This document shows, piece by piece, positions 13,036 to 19,775 of a stretch of DNA of 19,788 nt. Source of the stretch: an uncultured Roseiflexaceae bacterium (GTDB lineage: Bacteria > Chloroflexota > Chloroflexia > Chloroflexales > Roseiflexaceae); NCBI GenBank assembly GCA_937974195.1, contig CALJIC010000244.1, positions 1 to 19,788 of the forward strand, in the 5' to 3' direction. Position numbers and translations under genes: made by a program. The notes under the pieces were generated by a model. The model was given only the letters and a program-made list of their open reading frames with translations. It ran no database searches and was not told the DNA's origin. Position 1 is the stretch's first letter; every line of letters begins with the position of its first letter.

Positions 13036-13836
13036 CTAGCCGCCGGCCGGCGGCCGCCCGTACACCTGCGCCACCCGCGCGCGGTAGTCGTCGTAGGTGC
13101 GCTCGAACAGCTCGGCCGAGCGCTCGGAGCCGATCAGCACCCCGCTGGTCAGCACCAGGGGCGGCTGGCCGCGGCGGGTGAGCTCGGCCGCGACCAGGCA
13201 CTTCAGCGCGTTCACCACCGCCGCGTAGCCGATCGTCGAGCCGGGGCCGACCGGGTACTCCAGGCCCTCGACCTCCACCATCGCGTCGCCCGCCGGCGAG
13301 CAGTTGTCGATCGTCACGTCGGCGATGTCCGGCAGCCGCTTGCCGGAGCTGTGGCGCGCGGGCGAGGCCAGGCAGTGGGCGAGCGAGACGACCGCCACCA
13401 CCGGCATGCCGCGCGCCTTCGCCCCGAGCGCCACATCGATCACCACGCCGTTGACCCCGCCGTTCGAGAAGACGATGAAGCTGTCGTGCGGGCCGAAGAC
13501 GAAGTTGCGCAGGATCACTTCGCCGAAGCCCTCCAGCTTCTCGAGGTACATCGCCTGGCGCTGGCCGTTGGCGCCCACCACCTGCGTGTGGTGGGTCAGC
13601 GAGAGCTCGACGATCGGGTGGAAGCCGGGGAAGCTGCCGTGGCGCGGGAAGATCTCCTCCACCGGGATGCGCGAGTGGCCCGTGCCGAAGAGGTGCACCA
13701 GCCCGCCGTTCGCGATCGAGTCGGCGCAGATGGCGGCCGCGCGGCCGATGTTCTCGAGCTGGGTCTGCCTGATCTTCGTCAGAATCTCCTGCGCCGCATC
13801 CAGGTACTCCAGCGCCGGAGCGAGGTTAAGGGTCAT
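13036..13836 (-). CDS. SIS-domain phosphosugar-binding protein
   Basis: This 266-residue protein has a sugar isomerase (SIS) fold, resembling the stand-alone SIS family that includes UPF0309. Conserved blocks are VHLFGTGHSRIPVEE (47-61), the phosphosugar-binding loop FSNGGVNGVVIDVAL (123-137) and the DNCSPAGDA segment (177-185). SIS proteins isomerise or bind phosphorylated sugars, often amino sugars. With a ROK kinase upstream in the operon, it may act on the kinase product. The spacing to its neighbours is 36 bases to the SDR gene and 85 to the dehydrogenase before it. It contains no HTH, so it is an enzyme-type rather than an RpiR-type regulator. The exact reaction is not known. Confidence 0.82.
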   Translation of the reverse strand: MTLNLAPALEYLDAAQEILTKIRQTQLENIGRAAAICADSIANGGLVHLFGTGHSRIPVEEIFPRHGSFPGFHPIVELSLTHHTQVVGANGQRQAMYLEKLEGFGEVILRNFVFGPHDSFIVFSNGGVNGVVIDVALGAKARGMPVVAVVSLAHCLASPARHSSGKRLPDIADVTIDNCSPAGDAMVEVEGLEYPVGPGSTIGYAAVVNALKCLVAAELTRRGQPPLVLTSGVLIGSERSAELFERTYDDYRARVAQVYGRPPAGG

Positions 13837-13872
13837 AACAGGGCTTTCCTGAGCAAGGTTTCAGAAGAGGTT

Positions 13873-13919
13873 GCGGGGGCTGCGAGCGCTCGGGCCTGGC
13901 CGCCGCTCACAGCCTCCGC
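13873..13919. repeat. Intercistronic inverted repeat
   Basis: GCGGGGGCTG (13873-13882) and CAGCCTCCGC (13910-13919) pair at nine of ten positions. The repeat fills the gap between Gfo/Idh/MocA gene A and the SIS gene. It could stabilise or process the operon mRNA; no T-run follows. Confidence 0.4.
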
Positions 13920-13921
13920 GC

Positions 13922-14986
13922 CTACAGGGGTTCAACGGTGACTGGCGCGCCGTCCAGGTCGGCCGACTTGCACGCGGCGAGCGTCATCTGCAGCGAGAGC
14001 AGGTTGTGGGCGGCGCTGTTGAACGGCTCGCGCCCCTCGGCGATCGCGCACAGCAGCTCGCCGCTGGTGCCGCCGAAGCCGTCGGGGAACCACGAGCCCT
14101 CCAGCGTGTAGCGCACGAAGGCGCCGTCGCGCTCCAGCTCCACGAAGTCCGCGGCCCCCAGCACGCTGCCGCGGATGGTCCCCTGGGAGCCGTGGATCCA
14201 GAACGGGTGGCCGTTGACGCGCGTCTCGGAGCAGGCCGCGCCGCGGATCATGGCGTTGGCCCCGTCGGCGTAGGAGAACTCGACCCAGTGGCCCCAGTTC
14301 CCGATGGCGTGCGCCGGCTGGTTCGGCGTGCGGTAGTCGCGCGCGCGCACGGCGGTCAGCTCCTTCCCCTCCATCCAGCAGCGCGTGATGTCGATCCAGT
14401 GCACCGAGTAGTCGTAGATCGCGAAGTGCGGGATCGAGTCGAACACGGTGCCCGGGATCCAGCTGAACTTCATGTCGTACAGGTGGGTCACGGCCAGCAC
14501 GTCGCCGATCGCGCCCTGCTGGACGAGCAGCGTGGCGATGCGCCAGGCCGGCGCCCAGCGCCCGTTCTGGTTCACCGCCAGCCGCAGGCCGCGGCGGCGC
14601 GCCTCCTCGACCACCTCGGCGGCCGCGCGGGCGTCGAGCGCCAGCGGCTTCTGCGCCAGCACGTGCTTGCCGGCCTCCAACGCCCGCCGGATCAGCGGCA
14701 CGCGCTGGTCCGGGTGCGTGGCGATGTCCACCACCTCCACCTGCGGGTCGGCCAGGAGCTCGTCGAGCGTCTCGTAGGCGCGCGCGAAGCCGAACTCCTG
14801 CTGGGCGGCGCGCACCGCCTCGGGGCGGATGTCGTAGGCGCCGACGACGTTCAGGCCGTACTTCTTGTAGGCCGGCAGGTGCCCGCCGCGCACGATGCCG
14901 CCGCAGCCGATGATGCCGATGCCGGGGCGGTAGCCGTCCGGGAACCGCGGCTTGTAGTCGAGCTGGAGAGGTGCGTAGGAGGTCAT
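13922..14986 (-). CDS. Gfo/Idh/MocA-family oxidoreductase A
   Basis: This 354-residue NAD(P)-dependent sugar dehydrogenase-like protein has a Rossmann fold from GIGIIGCGGI (22-31) and a C-terminal alpha/beta domain. The family's EKP motif is AQKP here (111-114), keeping the lysine. RLAVNQNGRWAP (135-146) and YDYSVHWIDI (191-200), with the candidate catalytic His196, follow. The N-terminal extension before the Rossmann strand (about 20 residues) and these motifs are shared with enzyme C at 16378-17496, so the two are paralogues. Enzyme B differs. The start at ATG 14986 has GGGAG six bases upstream; a longer frame adds unrelated sequence. Such enzymes oxidise or reduce sugar hydroxyls, inositols or 3-keto sugars. 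The substrate here is unknown. Confidence 0.88.
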   Translation of the reverse strand: MTSYAPLQLDYKPRFPDGYRPGIGIIGCGGIVRGGHLPAYKKYGLNVVGAYDIRPEAVRAAQQEFGFARAYETLDELLADPQVEVVDIATHPDQRVPLIRRALEAGKHVLAQKPLALDARAAAEVVEEARRRGLRLAVNQNGRWAPAWRIATLLVQQGAIGDVLAVTHLYDMKFSWIPGTVFDSIPHFAIYDYSVHWIDITRCWMEGKELTAVRARDYRTPNQPAHAIGNWGHWVEFSYADGANAMIRGAACSETRVNGHPFWIHGSQGTIRGSVLGAADFVELERDGAFVRYTLEGSWFPDGFGGTSGELLCAIAEGREPFNSAAHNLLSLQMTLAACKSADLDGAPVTVEPL

Positions 14987-15004
14987 GGTGTCTCCCGTCG
15001 ATGG

Positions 15005-15068
15005 CCGGTCGCCAGCAGCCGCGGCGCGCGCTGCCGGCGGCATCGGTGCTCTGGGCGCTGGCGACCGG
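15005..15068. repeat. Intercistronic 12-bp perfect inverted repeat
   Basis: CCGGTCGCCAGC (15005-15016) and GCTGGCGACCGG (15057-15068) are exact complements around a 40-base loop. The loop is itself GC-rich and can form an inner stem. The repeat occupies most of the gap between dehydrogenases B and A and could shape mRNA stability or relative expression. Confidence 0.55.
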
Positions 15069-15083
15069 GGCCACCCGATACTG

Positions 15084-16154
15084 CTACTGCACCAGCGGCA
15101 CGGTGCGCTTCTCGCGCGCGCTGAGCACCGCCGAGTCGACGATCTGCTGGCCGATGCGGCAGATCTCCGGGGTGAGCGGGCCGTGGAGCGGGCTGCCGGT
15201 GGCGATGCAGTGGATGACGTGCTCGACCGGGTTGCGGTTCGGCGCGCTCAGCACGTCCACCGGCACCACCTGCCCCTCGGGGTGCGCCCGGGTCTGCACG
15301 CGGATCGTGTCCTCGTAGTCGTACGAGCTGATCGTGCCGTCCGTGCCCACGATCACAAAACCGCACTTCGGCTGCGGCTGGTGCGTCCACGGGTCGGTGA
15401 AGGTGCCCCAGCGGGTCTCGAACTTCGACAGGCCGCGATCGTAGCGCGCGACGGTGATGCTGTGCTCGTCCACCTCCAGGCCGGCGGGCTCGTCCACCAC
15501 CGCCGTGACCTCGATCGGCGCCCGGCCGCCGTGGTACCAGGTGCCGAGCGTCGTGCCGTAGCCGAGGTAGTCCAGCAGCGAGCCGCCGCCGGCCTCGCGC
15601 TTGTAGAACCAGCTGGCCGCCTTGCGCTCCGGCGTCGGCTCGACCTCGATCTTGTCGGCGGTGTGCCACAGCGGGCCGCGGTTGCCGTCGTAGAAGTGGA
15701 CCTCGATCACCTCGCCGATCACGCCCTCGTCGATCAGGCGCTTGGCGGTGATGTGGGGCGGGTACCACGCGAGCGGCCAGTTGATCGCCAGCAGCTTGCC
15801 GGTCGGGCGCATCGCCGCGATCATGCGGTCGGCCTCGGCCAGGCTGGCCGCCATCGGCTTCTCGATGATCACGTGGACGCCGTAGGGCGCGACCAGCTCG
15901 ACGAACTCGCCGTGGCGGGCGGCCGCCGGGCAGAGGATCACGATGTCCGGCTGGGTCTGCCGCAGGCACTCGTGCGGGTCGGTGAAGACCTGCTCGGGCC
16001 GGATGCCGAAGTTGCGGATGGACATCTCCATCCGCTCGGGCTGCTCGTCGCACACGCCGACGATCTCGGCCTCGGGGTGCTCGTGCACCATGCGCAGCAG
16101 GTCGCCCATGTGAAAGTGCTCGAAGTTGATGCCGGCGATCTTGTAGCGGGCCAT
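15084..16154 (-). CDS. Gfo/Idh/MocA-family oxidoreductase B
   Basis: This 356-residue protein has the canonical EKP motif (98-100, VIIEKPMA) and the two-domain layout of the family. It is divergent at the N-terminus: where most members have GxGxxG it reads AGINFEHFHMGDLL (7-20). This suggests a different cofactor loop or a relation to a distinct branch. A histidine in GTWYHGG (about 208) and Asp195 lie near the usual active-site region. I chose ATG 16154 (MARYKIAG) rather than ATG 16160, because GAGGAG at 16161-16166 is six bases before the former and abuts the latter. It belongs to the sugar operon, but a 223-base gap with a repeat separates it from enzyme C. The substrate is unknown. Confidence 0.87.
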   Translation of the reverse strand: MARYKIAGINFEHFHMGDLLRMVHEHPEAEIVGVCDEQPERMEMSIRNFGIRPEQVFTDPHECLRQTQPDIVILCPAAARHGEFVELVAPYGVHVIIEKPMAASLAEADRMIAAMRPTGKLLAINWPLAWYPPHITAKRLIDEGVIGEVIEVHFYDGNRGPLWHTADKIEVEPTPERKAASWFYKREAGGGSLLDYLGYGTTLGTWYHGGRAPIEVTAVVDEPAGLEVDEHSITVARYDRGLSKFETRWGTFTDPWTHQPQPKCGFVIVGTDGTISSYDYEDTIRVQTRAHPEGQVVPVDVLSAPNRNPVEHVIHCIATGSPLHGPLTPEICRIGQQIVDSAVLSAREKRTVPLVQ

Positions 16155-16229
16155 GGTCATCTCCTCGTACGCCGTGTCGCCGGGCCGCGGGGGCGCGGGG
16201 GACACGGGGGATATGGGGGCAGCACTTCG

Positions 16230-16355
16230 AACCGGCAGCTGCCCGTGTTGCCGGTCCACTGGCGATCCACGGAATACACGGAGGGCGCGGAGAGACGATC
16301 CACGGAGGGCGCGGAGGACACGGAGGGAGATGTTTGGAAGCGGCAGATGCCCGTG
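16230..16355. repeat. CCACGGAGG-type repeat array with flanking direct repeats
   Basis: Between dehydrogenases C and B, CCACGGA/CACGGAGGGCGCGGAG units recur several times (16267-16327). The array is bracketed by an 18-bp direct repeat: AACCGGCAGCTGCCCGTG at 16230-16247 and AAGCGGCAGATGCCCGTG at 16338-16355, with two mismatches. No reading frame is supported in this gap. It resembles a dispersed short-period repeat inserted inside the operon. Confidence 0.7.
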
Positions 16356-16377
16356 CCCTCGCGGATCGTCCGGCGCC

Positions 16378-17496
16378 CTATTTCTGCGGCAGCGTGCGGA
16401 CCTGCCCCGGCACCTTCGGCTCGCCGCTGTGGGAGCTGGCGATCGCGGCGAAGGCCAGCGCCAGGCTGCGCAGGTTCTCGCGGCCGCTGTTGGACGGCTC
16501 GCGCCCCTCCTCGATCGCGCACAGCAGCTCGCCCATCGCGCCGTGGAACCCCTCGCGGAACCAGGTGCCCTCCAGCTGCGGGCTGCCGTACCCCTCGGCC
16601 GTGTAGACCGTCACCGTCTGCTCGGAGAGGCTCGGGCCGATGCTCAGCGCGCTCCCCTTCGTCCCCGCCAGGTAGGTCCGGTCCTGCTGGCCGTGGACGA
16701 CGGTGGCGTTGAACACCAGCGTGGCCTGCGCGCCCTCGTACTCGACGAGCGCCTGCGCGAGCATGGGCGGGCGGGCGCGCTGCCCGGCGGCGCGGCCGGT
16801 GGCGGCGTACACCCGCTGCGGCTCGCGCGCGCCGAAGAAGGCGGTCACGATGTCGAACCAGTGGATCGCGAAGTCGTACAGCACCAGGTCGTGGATGTCC
16901 TCGAAGGCGGTGCCGATGATCCAGCTGTGGTCCCAGTGGACGGTGAGCAGCGCGGTGCTCAGCTCGCCGAGCACGTCGTGCAGCACCGCCTGGCGCAGGT
17001 ACGAGAAGTGCGGCGCCCAGCGGCCGTTCTGGTTGACGGCCAGCCGCACCCCGTTGCGCTCGGCCAGCTCGCACAGCTCCTCGCCCTGGTCCAGGTCGGT
17101 GACGAACGGCTTCTGGCTCAGCACGTGCTTGCCGGCCTGCAGCGCCTCGCGGATGATCGGGCCGCGGTCGCGCGGGTGTGGCGTCAGGTCCACGACCTCG
17201 ATGTCGTCGCGCCGCAGCAGCTCGCGGTAGTCGGTGTAGACCGCGGCCTCGGGGAAGTACTTCTCCTGCCGGTCGCGCACCTTGTGCTCGTTGCGGTCGC
17301 ACAGCGCCACCACGTTGAACCCGGCGTGGCGGTAGGCCGAGAGGTGCTGGGCCGAGATCCCGCCGCAGCCGACCAGGCCGATCGCCGGGCGGTAGCGCTT
17401 GGGCGTGGGCGGGCGGTAGGGCAGGTCCGGCGCGGCGATCTGCGGCGTCTCTGTGATCTTGGTTAGGCCATAGTCGTCGTCGAGCGTATCAGCCAT
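16378..17496 (-). CDS. Gfo/Idh/MocA-family oxidoreductase C
   Basis: This is a 372-residue protein. An N-terminal extension of about 35 residues precedes the Rossmann motif AIGLVGCGGISAQH (38-51). The EKP motif is SQKP (127-130). RLAVNQNGRWAPH (151-163) and YDFAIHWFDIV (207-217), with candidate catalytic His212 and Asp215, match enzyme A closely, so A and C are paralogues. I chose ATG 17496 (MADTLD), because GAGGAG is six bases upstream, whereas the ATG at 17502 would abut it. The gene is 94 bases after the ROK kinase gene. Family membership is firm. The specific sugar, and whether A and C act on the same path in opposite directions, are open. Confidence 0.88.
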   Translation of the reverse strand: MADTLDDDYGLTKITETPQIAAPDLPYRPPTPKRYRPAIGLVGCGGISAQHLSAYRHAGFNVVALCDRNEHKVRDRQEKYFPEAAVYTDYRELLRRDDIEVVDLTPHPRDRGPIIREALQAGKHVLSQKPFVTDLDQGEELCELAERNGVRLAVNQNGRWAPHFSYLRQAVLHDVLGELSTALLTVHWDHSWIIGTAFEDIHDLVLYDFAIHWFDIVTAFFGAREPQRVYAATGRAAGQRARPPMLAQALVEYEGAQATLVFNATVVHGQQDRTYLAGTKGSALSIGPSLSEQTVTVYTAEGYGSPQLEGTWFREGFHGAMGELLCAIEEGREPSNSGRENLRSLALAFAAIASSHSGEPKVPGQVRTLPQK

Positions 17497-17590
17497 GCTC
17501 ATCTCCTCGTAGCACGTCGGAGCGCCCGCACGTTTGGGGTGGGGACGCTGCGCTGCTGCGAAAGCGCTCAGAAGGCGCGCATGCGGAGGT

Positions 17591-18562
17591 TCAACGTTCA
17601 GCGCGACGCTGCTGGCTCGCCCACACCGCCGCGCCGACGATCCCCGGGTCCTCGAGCGCGGCCGTCACGATCTGCACCCGCTCGAGCGGCGTCACGTGGC
17701 AGCGGCGCTGCACCTCGGCGCGCACCGGGCGCAGCAGCCACTCCCCAAGCCGCGCGACGCTGCCGCCGAGCACCACCCGGTCCGGGCTGAGCAGCGTGAT
17801 CAGGTTCGATATGCCGACGCCCAGCGCGGTCCCGGCGCGCTCCAGGATCTCGGCCGCCACCGCGTCGCCCTCCTCGGCCGCGCGCCGGATGACCTCGGGG
17901 GTGATGCGGTTGAGGTCGTGCCCGGCCAGCGCGCCGATCGATGTCGTGACGCCCTGGACGACGGCGCGCACGCCCATGGCGGTGATCGCCGGGCCGCTGG
18001 CGTGGGCCTCGAGGCAGCCGCGGTTGCCGCAGCCGCACGGCGGCCCGTGCGGGTCGATCGTCTGGTGGCCGCACTCGCCGGCCGTCCCGTCCAGGCCGAG
18101 GTGCAGCCGCCCGTCGAACGCGATGCCGCCGCCAATTCCGGTGCCCAGCGTCAGCCCGACGACGGTGCGGGCGCCGCTGCCGGCGCCGAAGGTGGCCTCG
18201 GCCAGCACGAAGGCGCGCGCATCGTTGATCAGCCACACCGGGCAGCCCGCCTCCCGCCGCAGCGTCTCGCCCACCGGCACGCCGCGCCAGGCGCCGGCCA
18301 GGTTCGGCAGGAACAGCGTGCGGCCGGTCTCCAGCTCGAACAGCCCCGGGACGCCCACCCCGATCGCGGCCAGGTCCGAAAGGCGCACGTCGGCGCGGGC
18401 GCACACCTCCCGCACGAGCCGCGCCATACGCGCCAGCACCGCGTCCGGTCCCTCGTGCGCCTCGGTCGGCCAGATCACCCGCCCGCGCAGCGCGCCGGTC
18501 GCGATGTCCACGGCCGCCGCGGCGATCTTGGTGCCGCCGAGGTCGATGCCGATGTACGTCAT
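17591..18562 (-). CDS. ROK-family sugar kinase
   Basis: This 323-residue protein has the ATP-binding motif GIDLGGTK (5-12), the catalytic aspartate in INDARA (Asp114) and LGTGIGGG (139-146). It also has the ROK zinc site: GECGH (His166), then CGCGNRGC with Cys176, Cys178 and Cys183. These mark an active ROK kinase, of the glucokinase or N-acetylmannosamine/N-acetylglucosamine kinase type, and not a ROK repressor, as no HTH precedes it. Its ATG at 18562 overlaps the gntR stop by four bases (ATGA), so the two are translationally coupled. It probably phosphorylates the sugar handled by the operon at the C6 hydroxyl; the sugar is not identifiable from the sequence. Confidence 0.92.
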   Translation of the reverse strand: MTYIGIDLGGTKIAAAAVDIATGALRGRVIWPTEAHEGPDAVLARMARLVREVCARADVRLSDLAAIGVGVPGLFELETGRTLFLPNLAGAWRGVPVGETLRREAGCPVWLINDARAFVLAEATFGAGSGARTVVGLTLGTGIGGGIAFDGRLHLGLDGTAGECGHQTIDPHGPPCGCGNRGCLEAHASGPAITAMGVRAVVQGVTTSIGALAGHDLNRITPEVIRRAAEEGDAVAAEILERAGTALGVGISNLITLLSPDRVVLGGSVARLGEWLLRPVRAEVQRRCHVTPLERVQIVTAALEDPGIVGAAVWASQQRRAER

Positions 18563-19347
18563 AGCATCTGCTCGCTGCGCGTGTGCGACGGCTTCAGCTC
18601 GAGCTGCGGCTGGTCCGACACCAGGTGGATTCGGAAGCGGCACATATCGCCCCGCACGTAGTTCCGCGCGATGTGGAGCGGCAGGTCGCCGTGGGTGTAG
18701 CCGACGCGCTCGACGTACATCAGGGGCGTGCCGGGGGACACCTGGAGGTAGAAGGCGGTCGCGCGGTCGGCCGCGATCGGCTCGAGCGTGTCGGTCGAGC
18801 GCAGCACCGGCAGGCCGTAGCGCTCCTCGAGCAGCCGGTAGAGCGACCCGTTCGGCTCGATCTCGAGCAGGTCGGGGCAGAGCCGCTGCGAGATGTAGAA
18901 GTTATCCAGCGTGAACGGGGTCCCTTCCAGCGTCCGGACGCGCTGGATGTGGATGAGCGGCTCGCCGGGCGCCACCCCGAGCGGCGTGGCGAGGTCGTGC
19001 CCCGCGACCGTCACCCGGCGCTGGATGATCCGGTCCTCGAGCGTGCGGCCCTGCTGCTGGATCTGCTCGGCGAAGCTGTAGACTTTGTGGAGCGTCTGCT
19101 CGATGCGCGGCTGGGCGACGAACGTGCCGCGCCCGTGGCTGCGCCGCAGCATCCCTTTGGAGATCAAGGTGCCGATCGCCTGCCGGACGGTCGCGCGGCT
19201 GACGCCGGCCATCCGCTGAAGATCGCGCTCGGAAGGAATGATATCGCCCGGCCGCCACTGGCCAGCGACGATCTGCTGCGCGAGCGCCTGCTCCAGCTGC
19301 ACGTGGAGCGGGATCGCGCTGTCGTGATCGAGCTGTATCGCGGTCAC
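18559..19347 (-). CDS. GntR-family transcriptional regulator, HutC/UTRA type
   Basis: This is a 262-residue protein. Residues 11-78 form a GntR winged helix-turn-helix (PLHVQLEQAL, IIPSERDLQRMAGVSRATVR, GRGTFVA). Residues about 97-240 form a UTRA ligand-binding domain (LPLHIARNYV near the end). HutC/UTRA regulators such as NagR/YvoA usually repress sugar or amino-acid operons and are released by a phosphorylated sugar or metabolite. The start codon is GTG at 19347 with GGAG six bases upstream. It heads an operon with a ROK kinase and dehydrogenases. A strong promoter at 19441-19468 and a palindrome GGTACGTACC over its predicted start suggest autoregulation. The effector is likely a sugar phosphate made by the ROK enzyme (inference). 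Confidence 0.92.
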   Translation of the reverse strand: MTAIQLDHDSAIPLHVQLEQALAQQIVAGQWRPGDIIPSERDLQRMAGVSRATVRQAIGTLISKGMLRRSHGRGTFVAQPRIEQTLHKVYSFAEQIQQQGRTLEDRIIQRRVTVAGHDLATPLGVAPGEPLIHIQRVRTLEGTPFTLDNFYISQRLCPDLLEIEPNGSLYRLLEERYGLPVLRSTDTLEPIAADRATAFYLQVSPGTPLMYVERVGYTHGDLPLHIARNYVRGDMCRFRIHLVSDQPQLELKPSHTRSEQML

Positions 19348-19424
19348 TGGAGGCTCCTGCCCGGATCAGTGCGCGCTGTCGCGACGCATGCGCGCGGCGT
19401 GCGGCTGGTGCTGGGGCGGCGGAA

Positions 19425-19437
19425 GCTGGTACGTACC
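19425..19437. promoter_or_regulatory. Candidate GntR operator, site 1 (GCTGGTACGTACC)
   Basis: GGTACGTACC (19428-19437) is a perfect 10-base palindrome three bases downstream of the gntR -10, covering the predicted start of transcription. The 13-mer GCTGGTACGTACC recurs with one mismatch at 19776-19788, just after another promoter. The position is right for autorepression; binding is inferred. Confidence 0.5.
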
Positions 19438-19440
19438 TGC

Positions 19441-19468
19441 ATTCTAGCAGTCAATCAGGCACTGTCAA
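19441..19468 (-). promoter_or_regulatory. gntR promoter, TTGACA-16-TAGAAT
   Basis: On the minus strand TTGACA (19468-19463) is a perfect -35, and TAGAAT (19446-19441) follows after 16 bases with a TGC extension (TGCTAGAAT). Transcription would start near 19434, about 87 bases before the GTG at 19347. It is the strongest promoter in the window and probably drives the whole gntR-to-metE-like operon. Confidence 0.75.
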
Positions 19469-19590
19469 GTAGTGCGGCCGGGTCTTCCGGGCTCCGGCGC
19501 GGCTCCCCAGAGCGCCGGCTTCCTCTGTGGGCCCTGCTCCGTCTGGAGGGTTTGGGGAGGCGAGGTCGCCGCAGAGCGCCGGTAAAAATA

Positions 19591-19629
19591 TCCGTAGAGG
19601 GCGTGCCGCCCTTCGCACCTCCCTACGGA
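19591..19629. repeat. Inverted repeat TCCGTAG / CTACGGA
   Basis: TCCGTAG (19591-19597) and CTACGGA (19623-19629) are exact complements, with partial pairing of GGG and GTGC inside. An A-rich stretch (GTAAAAATA) precedes the left arm, which on the minus strand becomes a TATTTTTAC run after the hairpin. This would suit a minus-strand intrinsic terminator for a transcript entering from the right. Confidence 0.45.
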
Positions 19630-19745
19630 AGGCTGCTCAAGAGGGCCAGCGCTGCTCCGGGCCTCTCGGCGGTAAGCAGCTTTGGGGGAACGCGCGGCCC
19701 TGCGAGCCTCCCGGTGCCCGCGCGGGCAGCGCACACGTCGCATTG

Positions 19746-19774
19746 TTGACACCCATGAGCCTGCGTGGTATCGT
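19746..19774 (+). promoter_or_regulatory. Plus-strand promoter reading out of the window, TTGACA-17-TATCGT
   Basis: TTGACA (19746-19751) is followed after 17 bases by TATCGT (19769-19774) with a TGG extension (TGGTATCGT). It is divergent from gntR and points to a gene right of the window. The operator-like 13-mer at 19776-19788 begins two bases after it. Confidence 0.6.
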
Positions 19775-19775
19775 G

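Noticed and set aside
12178..13941. A 587-residue plus-strand open frame opposite the SDR and SIS genes
   Set aside because: The composition is shadow-like (Arg, His, Val, Ala) and the opposite strand carries clear SDR and SIS motifs.
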